This document shows, in pieces, positions 1 to 5,660 of a stretch of 6,021 nt of DNA; the stretch's first letter is position 1, and every line of letters starts with the position of its first letter. The notes beneath the pieces are model-generated. The model did no database searches. It was given only the letters and a program-made list of their open reading frames with translations, and was not told where the DNA came from. Where the stretch lies: positions 1-6,021 of the forward strand of contig CAZMSN010000081.1 of assembly GCA_964569015.1 (NCBI GenBank). The letters run 5' to 3'. The DNA is from CAYQEC01 sp964569015. GTDB lineage: Bacteria > Actinomycetota > Acidimicrobiia > Spongiisociales > UBA5794. A program made the translations under genes and the position numbers.

Positions 1-286
1 CGTCCTCTACACCTGAGCGTCCACCGACGGTTTCGGAGCATGATTCGGTGAGAGAACCGTGGCAGGACGCCCAGCGGACAATCGGCCGCGGCACGGCAGC
101 CGCCGTCCCAGGTCCGCCAGTCCCCGGCGGGTCGCTGGCCCACCGGGGCGTCACCGCGGCAAGTCGTGGCAGAGTCACCGCGCTCTCGGACCCCCCCCAC
201 ACACCGGACAACCCGCCGCCGTGTTGCGTTCTTGGTCCCCCGAGCGTCTTGTATGTGTGAGACCGCAAGGGGAGGCCAGCGCTTCA
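1..286. other. Leading region without a supported gene
   Basis: No reading frame here looks like a real protein. Frame 3 is open from the edge to 260, but its product is a low-complexity run rich in Pro, Arg and Gly with no recognisable motif. A gene entering from the left could end at the TGA at 13-15 (reading Val-Leu-Tyr-Thr-stop), but too little is present to judge. A GC-rich hairpin lies at 122-148: CCCCGG pairs with CCGGGG, then GGG with CCC after one mismatch. It has no T tract. A run of eight C occurs at 191-198. The promoter of the sigma operon must lie in the later part, but I see no convincing -35/-10 pair. Confidence 0.5.
267..275 (+). promoter_or_regulatory. Ribosome binding site that sets the sigma gene start
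   Basis: AAGGGGAGG lies 11 bases before the ATG at 287-289. It is the only strong Shine-Dalgarno sequence upstream of the sigma coding region. It supports the start at 287 in frame 2, and not the longer frame-1 reading from 166, whose first 60 or so residues do not look like a sigma factor. Confidence 0.7.
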
Positions 287-777
287 ATGATCGACGAGGG
301 TTCATCGGTGCCGGCAACCGATCGCGATCTCGTGCCGGAGATCTACCCCCGTTGCGCCGTTTCGCCGCCGTCGTCGGCCGTCCCGACGTCGACCCCGATG
401 ACCTCGTGCAGGAAGCGTTCCTCCGCACACTTCAAGTCCGTCCCCTCGCCGAGCTGGTGGCACCCGCTGCCTACCTCCGTCGAGCCATCCTGAGCGCGGC
501 GAACACGCAACGGCGCCGCTTCGGTCGAACCCGAACGGCCCTGCAGAAACTGCGGGGATCGGCTCCCTGTGCCGCTGACGCCGAGTATCCGTCAGACGTG
601 GCCGAGCTGTTCCGATTGAGCGCAACAGAGCGGGCCGTGCTGTTCCTGCACGACGTCGAGGGGTACTCGTTCGAGGAGGTGGGCGGCATGCTCGAGATGT
701 CCAACGGAGCAGTGCGCATGGCCGCCTCCCGGGGGAGGCGGCGTCTTCGCAGCTTGTTGGAGGAGGCCGAATCATGA
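287..777 (+). CDS. ECF-family RNA polymerase sigma factor, with a frameshift at the C run 346-350
   Basis: This is a group 4 (ECF) sigma factor, which directs RNA polymerase to a small set of promoters and is normally held by a membrane anti-sigma protein. Restored, it is 163 residues, a usual ECF length. Region 2 spans about residues 14-80, with the core-binding segment DVDPDDLVQEAFLRTL at 34-49 and the -10-reading segment AAYLRRAILSAANTQRRR at 61-78. Region 4 spans about 107-160, with the helix-turn-helix around EEVGGMLEMSNGAVRMAASR. The start ATG at 287 has a good ribosome binding site, but from there the frame (2) is sigma-like only to Tyr-Pro at 344-349; the rest of the protein is in frame 1. 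One extra C in the run 346-350, or a -1 slip there, joins them as EIYPPLRRFAAVVG. The stop overlaps the next gene by ATGA, so the two are translationally coupled. The rest of the frame is clean, so either a sequencing error or a very recent mutation is likely. The family call is firm; which promoters it reads is unknown. Confidence 0.85.
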
Positions 778-2267
778 ACCGCTACAGAGACGCATTCGAA
801 ACCCTGGCCGAGCGAGGCTCGCCCCTCGGCGCTCAGGCCCTCCTGGAGCGCATCAAGGGAACCTCAACGACTTCAACCGCCGTCCCCGCGCCCGCTCCTG
901 CTCCCCGCCACCGCCTCAGCGGACCGGTCGTTGCCGTTGCCGTCTTCGCCGTGGTGCTGCTCGCCGGCGTCCCCTTGTTGCTCTTGCGTCCCAGCGGGAC
1001 GGGGACCGAGATGGTCGACCCCACCGATACCGTGTGGCGAGAGTTTCCCGAGGATGTGATGGGTTTTGCCGCTGGGCCCGGGGGCTTCATCGGTCATGCC
1101 TACCACAGCGGGTCGAGTCAGATCGTCTTCTCGTCCGATGGCGTCACCTGGACACCTGTCGAGTTCCCCCGGGAGCCCGACTACGAACCACCGCCCATGG
1201 CGGGACCACAGCTCAGAATGGCCGTCGCCAACGAAACACTATGGCTTGGTATTGGACCGGAGAACGAGGTGACCTGGACTTCGACGAACGGCCGGGACTG
1301 GTCGCTTGTCGAGGTTCCAGAGGAACTGGCGACACGGTTCCGCGACGTAGCAGCCGGTGGCGAGGTGTTCCTAGCGACCATTTCGGATCCATTCGATGAG
1401 CTGCCTCCCACCCTGTGGAGGCTGGGAGCAGAGCAGTGGGAGCGCAACACCCCCGTCGGATTCCCTGAGGCCAGTGACCTGGAGGACGGCCACCTGGAGA
1501 TCGCCGGCGGCGGGGCCGGGTTCGTGGCGGTCCTCAGCAAGCCCGATGGGAGCTTCGCCACATGGGCCTCCGATGACGGATCTGTGTGGACGCCGGGCGT
1601 ACCCGTCGAGGCGCCGGAACCCAATCCCGGCCAGCGAGGCGCCTCGACCTGGGTGATCGACATGCCCGGCGGCTGGATGGCACTGAACTTCGCATTCACC
1701 GACGGTGCCACGATGATCCATGTCCGGACCTCCACGGACGGCCTGCAATGGCAGCTGCAGCCGGATCCGCCGTTCTCGTATCGCAGTGAATCCTTCTTCG
1801 AGGTCGACGGGGCGCTGACCGGGATCGACGGCCAAGCGGCGTGGCTCACCCGAGACGGCGCCACATGGGAACGCCTGCGGACCTTCGACCCGCCGGTCAT
1901 GTGGGCGCTGGCGACGACCGTCGACGGCCAGACGGTGGTGCTCTACGAATCGGAAGAGACCGCGAACGAGAGCCCCGACACCACCATCGTCATGGGAACT
2001 CCCTTCGAGGAGCCCAAGCCCGACCCTGCAGGGACAGCTCTTCAGGACGAGATCCTCGCCGACGGCGTCGATACCCGCGCCGAGTATGAGACGGCGGTCG
2101 CGGCCATGGTGGCGTGCATGGAGGACCGCGGCGCGATCGTCGACGAATGGAGCATCGATCCCAATGAGGACGTGTCGACGGAGTACTCCGGAGCCGACGC
2201 CGACACCGCCTTCTGGTTCTGCCACCGCAGCTACGTCGACCGTCTCGCAGCGGCTCTCATGAGGTGA
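774..2267 (+). CDS. Membrane anti-sigma-like protein with extracytoplasmic Asp-box (BNR) propeller and a two-cysteine tail
   Basis: A 497-residue, single-pass protein and the likely regulator of the sigma factor encoded just before it. Residues 1-47 form a short cytoplasmic head with ERGSPLGAQALLERI at 13-27, a pattern I associate with sigma-coupled genes of this lineage, and a Pro/Ala linker. One membrane helix lies at about 49-71. Outside the membrane, Asp-box motifs (S/T-x-D/N-G-x-x-W) occur at about 120-126, 170-176, 266-272, 320-326 and 359-365, and a degenerate copy ends at Trp222. The conserved Trp residues (126, 176, 222, 272, 326, 365) are 39-54 apart, as expected for blades of a sialidase-like propeller. 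No sialidase active site is evident, so a binding or sensing role is more likely than catalysis. The tail, about 425-497, is a separate helical segment with Cys448 and Cys483, which could form a disulfide. The start ATG has GGAGGAGG seven bases upstream (759-766) and overlaps the sigma stop. The anti-sigma role is inferred from the position, the head and the topology; there is no zinc-binding HxxxCxxC motif. Confidence 0.8.
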   Translation: MNRYRDAFETLAERGSPLGAQALLERIKGTSTTSTAVPAPAPAPRHRLSGPVVAVAVFAVVLLAGVPLLLLRPSGTGTEMVDPTDTVWREFPEDVMGFAAGPGGFIGHAYHSGSSQIVFSSDGVTWTPVEFPREPDYEPPPMAGPQLRMAVANETLWLGIGPENEVTWTSTNGRDWSLVEVPEELATRFRDVAAGGEVFLATISDPFDELPPTLWRLGAEQWERNTPVGFPEASDLEDGHLEIAGGGAGFVAVLSKPDGSFATWASDDGSVWTPGVPVEAPEPNPGQRGASTWVIDMPGGWMALNFAFTDGATMIHVRTSTDGLQWQLQPDPPFSYRSESFFEVDGALTGIDGQAAWLTRDGATWERLRTFDPPVMWALATTVDGQTVVLYESEETANESPDTTIVMGTPFEEPKPDPAGTALQDEILADGVDTRAEYETAVAAMVACMEDRGAIVDEWSIDPNEDVSTEYSGADADTAFWFCHRSYVDRLAAALMR

Positions 2268-2319
2268 GCCGAGGACCGTGGCGTGGCTGGGGGAGACCTG
2301 CGCCGGGTGATTCACTCGC

Positions 2320-2817
2320 TCAGGGGATCGACGGTGGGTAGCGCGAGGCTTCTCGCGTTAGCCGGCGCCCGATGAGTCTGCCCATGCCGAGCGCCACAAC
2401 GGGGACGAGCAGCACCACCGGGAAGGCGCCAATCCAGAACACCAATGACATCAGCACTTCCAGCACGAAGGCGACGAGCAGCAGCACCGGCGCAAGCAGG
2501 ATCGCGAGGAGCACGGCAACAATCCAGGACTTGGTCGGGCCCGGCGCTGCTTCCTTCTGGGGCTTGCGGTGGGTGAGAAACCCACCAAGAACTCCGAGGA
2601 CAATCACGCCGGTCGCAGCGATGGCCCATTGCCCGAGACGAAGGGAGCCGGCGACGACGAGCCCGACGACAAAGACGAAGGCGAGGCCACCGGCGATGCG
2701 AAATGCTAGGCCCAACGTGGGCCGGAACCACCCATGCCAGAGCTTCCACACCCGGAAGGTGATACGGTCGATTCGCGCCGCCTCGGGCGGGAGGTGGTAT
2801 CGGTTCCAGTCGATCAT
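2320..2817 (-). CDS. Small four-helix membrane protein, third gene of the sigma operon
   Basis: A 165-residue protein that I do not recognise as a named family. It starts with a polar, amphipathic stretch of about 35 residues (MIDWNRYHLPPEAARIDRIT...). Two hydrophobic segments follow, at about 37-58 and 62-82, then a charged loop around 83-97 (THRKPQKEAAPGPTK). Two more long hydrophobic segments lie at about 98-121 and 123-147, and the tail is basic. I chose the ATG at 2817 because it overlaps the stop of the upstream anti-sigma gene in an ATGA arrangement. The frame is open further upstream, but that part runs inside the other gene and is Arg/Pro-rich. No catalytic motif is seen. Its tight coupling suggests it works with the sigma/anti-sigma pair, for example as a membrane partner or a target of the regulon, but this is only inference from position. 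Confidence 0.75.
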   Translation of the reverse strand: MIDWNRYHLPPEAARIDRITFRVWKLWHGWFRPTLGLAFRIAGGLAFVFVVGLVVAGSLRLGQWAIAATGVIVLGVLGGFLTHRKPQKEAAPGPTKSWIVAVLLAILLAPVLLLVAFVLEVLMSLVFWIGAFPVVLLVPVVALGMGRLIGRRLTREASRYPPSIP

Positions 2818-3434
2818 CTCAGGTCCAGCCCTTCGTAGCGGATGGTGAGTGTCGGAAACGGTCCGAGTTCGCCTCCTTCGAGGACTATCTCGAGCGGGTA
2901 TACCTGGAGTTCGATTTCGAACGACAGGGCTCCCCAGGGATCGTGGTCGGGATCGTCGAACTTGATCCACCCCCCAGCCGTTCTCCGCTCGATGTGGGGT
3001 CCGTCCGGAACCGTGTAATTCTGTAGGCAAAGACTCGTCCTAAAGCGGACGTCAATCCTCTCACCCTCGCTGGTCGTGATCGCCACCGGCTCGATCATGA
3101 CCTCAGCATGGATGCCTGTGTCCCAGGCCAAGAACCGCAGGTATCCGGTCCCGTCGTCCCACACCATCTCCGTCACCTCGATCATGATCCCGTCGTACTC
3201 GGCGACTTCGAGGATCGGCACCACGGTCGGATTCCGCGCCGAAGCGGCCTCGGCGCCCAGGTTGTCCGGCCTGATAGCGTTCCACACCATGCCGAGGAGC
3301 AGCACCCCCGCGATGATCGCCGCGACCGTCGCGATGGCGCGGTAGCGGAAGGTGCGCACCGCGGCCAGGACGATCGCGGGTGGAGGCGACTCCTCGGGCA
3401 GGTCTCTCAAGGCGCGCTCGACGTCATCCATCAC
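2814..3434 (-). CDS. Single-pass membrane protein, putative anti-sigma factor
   Basis: A 206-residue protein. A short cytoplasmic head (residues 1-31, MMDDVERALRDLPEESPPP...) precedes one membrane helix at about 32-54. An outer domain of about 150 residues follows, rich in beta-type alternation and containing one Cys (136). The topology, and its place directly after an ECF sigma gene, are those of membrane anti-sigma factors, which bind the sigma factor by the head and release it on an outside signal. The zinc-binding HxxxCxxC motif of many anti-sigma factors is missing and the head is very short, so the role rests mainly on context. The start is either GTG at 3434 (GTGA overlap with the sigma stop) or ATG at 3431 (TGATG overlap); they differ by one residue. 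The upstream G-rich stretch (3437-3441) is a poor ribosome binding site, which points to translational coupling. Its stop overlaps the start of the four-helix membrane protein. Confidence 0.72.
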   Translation of the reverse strand: MMDDVERALRDLPEESPPPAIVLAAVRTFRYRAIATVAAIIAGVLLLGMVWNAIRPDNLGAEAASARNPTVVPILEVAEYDGIMIEVTEMVWDDGTGYLRFLAWDTGIHAEVMIEPVAITTSEGERIDVRFRTSLCLQNYTVPDGPHIERRTAGGWIKFDDPDHDPWGALSFEIELQVYPLEIVLEGGELGPFPTLTIRYEGLDLR

Positions 3435-3901
3435 GGCCCCCAGACTTCACGGAATTCAGCCTTCGCCCGGGAAACTCGCTGCCGAGCCGCGTCGTCGGTG
3501 ATCCCGAGAGCCGCGGCCACCTCACGGGAAGGGAGGTCGAGTACGAAACGGAGCACCAGGACCTCCCGGTGGTCGGCATCGAGACGGGCCAAGGCGCGCT
3601 CGACGTCGACGGGCTCGGCGCCGGCCGGCTCTCGCACCGGTCGTTCGGCGACCTCAGCCACCGGGATCTCACGCCGTCCCGAGCGGAGCCACTCGCGGAA
3701 CACGTTGCGGGCAATACCCAGTACCCATGCCCGGACGGATGCGTCGCCTCGATAGCGGTGGGTCCCACGGAGGGCACGGACGAATGTCTCCTGCGCGAGA
3801 TCCGCCGCCAAGGGCTGGTCGAGGCCCATGCGGCGCATGAAGTTGTACACCGGGGCCTGATATTGCGCCCACTCGGTCTCGATCGAGATTGATTCCTCCA
3901 C
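3431..3901 (-). CDS. ECF-family RNA polymerase sigma factor, complete
   Basis: A full 156-residue ECF sigma factor and the first gene of a three-gene operon. Region 2 covers about residues 11-77: core-binding helices with LAADLAQETFVRAL at 31-44, then the promoter -10 recognition part DASVRAWVLGIARNVFREWL at 53-72. A Glu/Pro/Val-rich linker (78-98) follows. Region 4 covers about 100-152, with DADHREVLVLRFVLDLPSRE leading into the helix-turn-helix AAALGITDDAARQRVSRAKA, which reads the -35 element. The start is the GTG at 3901: an in-frame TGA lies five codons upstream and there is no ATG near. A G-rich stretch (GGGGTG) lies very close to the GTG, so the ribosome binding site is not ideal and a leaderless message is possible. 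It differs clearly from the sigma factor encoded at the left of the window, so the two are not a recent duplication. Confidence 0.95.
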   Translation of the reverse strand: MEESISIETEWAQYQAPVYNFMRRMGLDQPLAADLAQETFVRALRGTHRYRGDASVRAWVLGIARNVFREWLRSGRREIPVAEVAERPVREPAGAEPVDVERALARLDADHREVLVLRFVLDLPSREVAAALGITDDAARQRVSRAKAEFREVWGP

Positions 3902-3924
3902 ATCACCCCATCAAGTGGCAATAC

Positions 3925-3944
3925 CTGTGCGGAATGTGACACAG
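3925..3944. repeat. Inverted repeat upstream of the complete sigma gene
   Basis: CTGTG at 3925-3929 and CACAG at 3940-3944 form a 5-10-5 inverted repeat, 24 bases upstream of the GTG start of the minus-strand sigma gene. The place fits a regulator site at or downstream of the promoter. The arms are short, so chance is quite possible. Confidence 0.25.
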
Positions 3945-3971
3945 CCTGGCGGATATGGCGCCGAGAAGCCA

Positions 3972-3987
3972 CGTTGACGCGTCAACG
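3972..3987. promoter_or_regulatory. Perfect 16-base palindrome, possible operator
   Basis: CGTTGACGCGTCAACG is a perfect palindrome of 8+8 bases with no spacer. It sits in the gap between the minus-strand sigma operon (start 3901) and the plus-strand sigma remnant (start 4105), where a dimeric repressor or activator could act on both directions. The half-site TTGAC also resembles a -35 element on either strand, but I find no good -10 at the right distance. The regulator is unknown. Confidence 0.45.
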
Positions 3988-4093
3988 GTGTCGCAGAGGT
4001 GCCCTGCATGACGCGGGATGCTCGGCACCGATTCTTGCCGCGCGGTATCAGCGAAGATCACCGCCGGCGGCGTCGGTGGGTAGCCGTAGGTTG

Positions 4094-4098
4094 AAGGA
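4094..4098 (+). promoter_or_regulatory. Ribosome binding site of the sigma remnant
   Basis: AAGGA (within GAAGGA) lies six bases before the GTG at 4105-4107. This well-formed site in front of a short sigma-like reading frame shows that the remnant keeps its original translation start. Confidence 0.5.
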
Positions 4099-4104
4099 AT
4101 CGAT

Positions 4105-4173
4105 GTGCCTCCGGGCTTGCCGACCGTGACCGACGCCGATCTCGCGGCTGAGGTCTACCCGGCGCTACGCCGC
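4105..4173 (+). pseudogene. 5' remnant of a third ECF sigma factor gene
   Basis: From the GTG at 4105 the frame reads 23 residues ending VTDADLAAEVYPALRR, the typical N-terminus of an ECF sigma factor. It matches the restored first sigma protein of this window (TDRDLVPEIYPPLRR) at 10 of 15 positions. After that the frame runs into a sequence without sigma character and stops at 4299, inside the opposite gene. A few more codons in a shifted frame (4169-4186, reading AAVALG) may still be sigma-derived. Region 2.2 and everything after it are missing. The break falls within about 30 bases of the stop codon of the opposite-strand DUF4386 gene (4199), so a deletion probably joined the two. The start and ribosome binding site are intact, so the loss may be fairly recent. 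I call it non-functional as a sigma factor; a short peptide could still be made. Confidence 0.65.
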
Positions 4174-4198
4174 CGTCGCGCTGGGATCGGCTGGGCGC

Positions 4199-4927
4199 TC
4201 AGCCGGCCGGAAGCGTCGCTTCCCGATCCTTGCCGGCCCGCAGCAGGAGCCAGAGCCCGAGCCACAATTCCCCGACGACCGACGGCACGGCAACGATGAC
4301 CAGGAACAGCGTCTCGAAGTCGTCGTAGTTGGTGAGGAGGGCGTTGGCCACCGTGTCGGTGATGTAGGCCGCGCCGGCCACCATCAACACGTATCCGAGG
4401 ATCCGGGTGACGTAGCCCGACTTGACGACCAGGTAGCCCAGCAAGACGAGGTGGACGCCGAAGGCGACCAACCCGATCAGCCACATGTAGTTGAACGAGT
4501 CGAGGGCCACCATCATCTGGGCGTTGAGCTGCCCGCTGTCGAAGACCGCCAGGTAGTCGGCGCCGCGCAGGAGTTGCAGCGCTTGGAAGAAGAAGACCAG
4601 GGCGGCCCCAAGAAAGACCGTGTAGAGCAACCGGAACCAGGCGGTGAGCAGCGACAGCTCCCTGCTCAGGCTCTTGAAGAACAGGTAGAGCGCCCAGGCG
4701 ATCACCACATCCACGACGAACACGACCATGAAGCTGACGAGGCCGAGACGGAACATCCCCTCGGAGTCCATGATGTTGGCCGCGGTCGTGGCCGCGTCGC
4801 CCGGCTCGATCAGTCCCATGCGCACGACGAAATTGGCGAAGAGGGCCAGCACGAAGATGATCAGGTACCCGATGCCGGCGATTCGTGCCGCCTGGCGTGG
4901 TGACGTGTCTGCGATATGGGTAGTCAC
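4199..4927 (-). CDS. DUF4386 family integral membrane protein
   Basis: A 242-residue protein that I recognise as a member of the DUF4386 family, whose function is not known. It has about six membrane helices: 17-35, 61-84, 96-118, 147-168, 173-195 and 205-229. Family features are the N-terminal QAARIAGIGYLIIFVLALFA, the segment AWFRLLYTVFLGAAL after the second helix, the central loop with the FDSGQLNAQMMVALDSFNYMW region, and the LGYLVVKSGYVTRILGYVLM stretch. The start is the GTG at 4927, because GGGAGGAAG (4941-4933) lies just upstream. The frame stays open to 5191, but that part is Arg/Ser/Pro-rich and does not look like protein. The gene appears complete and stands alone, with about 200 bases to the lipoprotein gene. 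Its 3' end faces the truncated sigma gene. Confidence 0.88.
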   Translation of the reverse strand: MTTHIADTSPRQAARIAGIGYLIIFVLALFANFVVRMGLIEPGDAATTAANIMDSEGMFRLGLVSFMVVFVVDVVIAWALYLFFKSLSRELSLLTAWFRLLYTVFLGAALVFFFQALQLLRGADYLAVFDSGQLNAQMMVALDSFNYMWLIGLVAFGVHLVLLGYLVVKSGYVTRILGYVLMVAGAAYITDTVANALLTNYDDFETLFLVIVAVPSVVGELWLGLWLLLRAGKDREATLPAG

Positions 4928-4932
4928 GTGCT

Positions 4933-4941
4933 CTTCCTCCC
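4933..4941 (-). promoter_or_regulatory. Ribosome binding site of the DUF4386 gene
   Basis: On the minus strand GGGAGGAAG ends five bases before the GTG at 4927. It is a near-ideal Shine-Dalgarno sequence and decides the start over the longer upstream reading frame. Confidence 0.75.
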
Positions 4942-5008
4942 GGTGATGCGCTATTCGATCGACCTCAGACGGCGCCAGCGCCCGGCCACCGCCTGCGATT
5001 CGCCGGGG

Positions 5009-5038
5009 ACCATACCTGCCGCTCCCTGACCGCGTCCA
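5009..5038 (-). promoter_or_regulatory. Possible sigma-70 type promoter of the DUF4386 gene
   Basis: On the minus strand TGGACG (5038-5033) and TATGGT (5014-5009) are 18 bases apart, each sharing four of six bases with the vegetative consensus. The -10 box lies about 80 bases before the GTG start. It is the best pair I see in the 196-base gap, but such weak matches are common by chance. Confidence 0.3.
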
Positions 5039-5123
5039 CCAGTGCGGGCACCGCGCCGCCGCGTTCCGGCCTCGCAGGCGCGAACTTGCCGAGGGCGGCG
5101 CCGGGCCCCGCGACAGTGGATAC

Positions 5124-5660
5124 TCAGAGACGCCCGAGGGCGGCAGTCGCCAGCTCGACCAGCACATCTCGCGGCTCGGCGAGTTCCCCATACCCTCCGT
5201 TCACCCCGAGCGCGATGTACCGGCCGCCGCCGGCATCGACGGCAAGCCCGCGGAATCCCTGGACGTAGACCGCGGCAACGCCCAGATCGGGGATGATCTC
5301 GGCGCCTTCCTCTGCCATGTAGCCGTCGAACAGCGCCGCCGGGGCGCCGAAGCGCCCCTCACCGTCGTCGACGTTGACGAAGATCGCAACCCCGGCCTCT
5401 GCGCCAAAATCGAAGACACACGAGATCGGCGGCTCGTCCCGGGATTCGGTCACCTCGAGGCCCGCAGCCTGGGTCACCTCGTCGACGTTCACCAGGTCGC
5501 AAGGAGACACCTCCACAGGCACAATGCCCGGATCGGCCGTCGTGGTGGTAGACGTCGTCGTCGGAGCCACGGTTCCGACCGTCGCATCCGGGGCAGCCTC
5601 ACCTCCGCAGGCGACGAGCAGCAGCACCGCACCACACAGCATCCCCACCCTCCGCATCAC
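5124..5660 (-). CDS. Secreted lipoprotein with a cysteine pair (DUF3558-like)
   Basis: A 178-residue protein with a lipoprotein signal: basic start MMRR, hydrophobic core 6-17, and lipobox LVAC with the lipidated Cys at 18. After cleavage it should sit on the outer face of the membrane. Residues about 19-46 form a Thr/Ser/Pro linker (APTTTSTTTTADPG). The domain that follows has SPCDLVNVDEVTQAAGL at 52-68 and a second Cys at 81 (PPISCVFDF), then a beta-rich part with FVNVDD, VAAVYVQGFRGLAV and YIALGV, and a final helix. The 'CDL...C' layout resembles actinobacterial lipoproteins of the DUF3558 type; this is a resemblance only. Cys54 and Cys81 probably form a disulfide. The start is GTG 5660 or ATG 5657, with GAGGGAGA upstream, which suits the GTG slightly better. 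No enzyme motif is seen. It appears to be a single-gene unit. Confidence 0.85.
   Translation of the reverse strand: MMRRVGMLCGAVLLLVACGGEAAPDATVGTVAPTTTSTTTTADPGIVPVEVSPCDLVNVDEVTQAAGLEVTESRDEPPISCVFDFGAEAGVAIFVNVDDGEGRFGAPAALFDGYMAEEGAEIIPDLGVAAVYVQGFRGLAVDAGGGRYIALGVNGGYGELAEPRDVLVELATAALGRL

Noticed and set aside
166..350. Frame-1 N-terminal extension of the first sigma gene from ATG 166
   Set aside because: Its residues do not resemble a sigma N-terminus and there is no good ribosome binding site. The frame-2 start at 287 matches the family instead.
302..775. A 157-residue open frame on the minus strand under the first sigma gene
   Set aside because: Arg/Pro/Thr-rich shadow frame with no motif, opposite well-formed sigma regions 2 and 4.
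1371..2315. A 314-residue open frame on the minus strand under the propeller gene
   Set aside because: It is a shadow of the plus-strand gene in GC-rich DNA. The product is rich in Arg, Gly, His and Pro with no domain pattern, while the plus frame has clear Asp-box repeats and a membrane helix.
3915..3941. TGTCACA on the minus strand (3941-3935) as the -35 of a self-controlled ECF promoter for the complete sigma gene
   Set aside because: No CGTC-like -10 lies at the expected 15-17 base distance; the bases there read CCAC.
4971..4982. Short GC-rich inverted repeat (GGCGC-CA-GCGCC) upstream of the DUF4386 gene
   Set aside because: Five-base GC arms are expected often by chance in DNA of this composition.
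2469..5629. A 21-base identical stretch at 2469-2489 and 5609-5629
   Set aside because: Both copies are on the coding minus strand and encode the same hydrophobic run (Leu-Leu-Leu-Val-Ala) in a membrane helix and in a signal peptide. Shared codon use explains it better than a repeat element.
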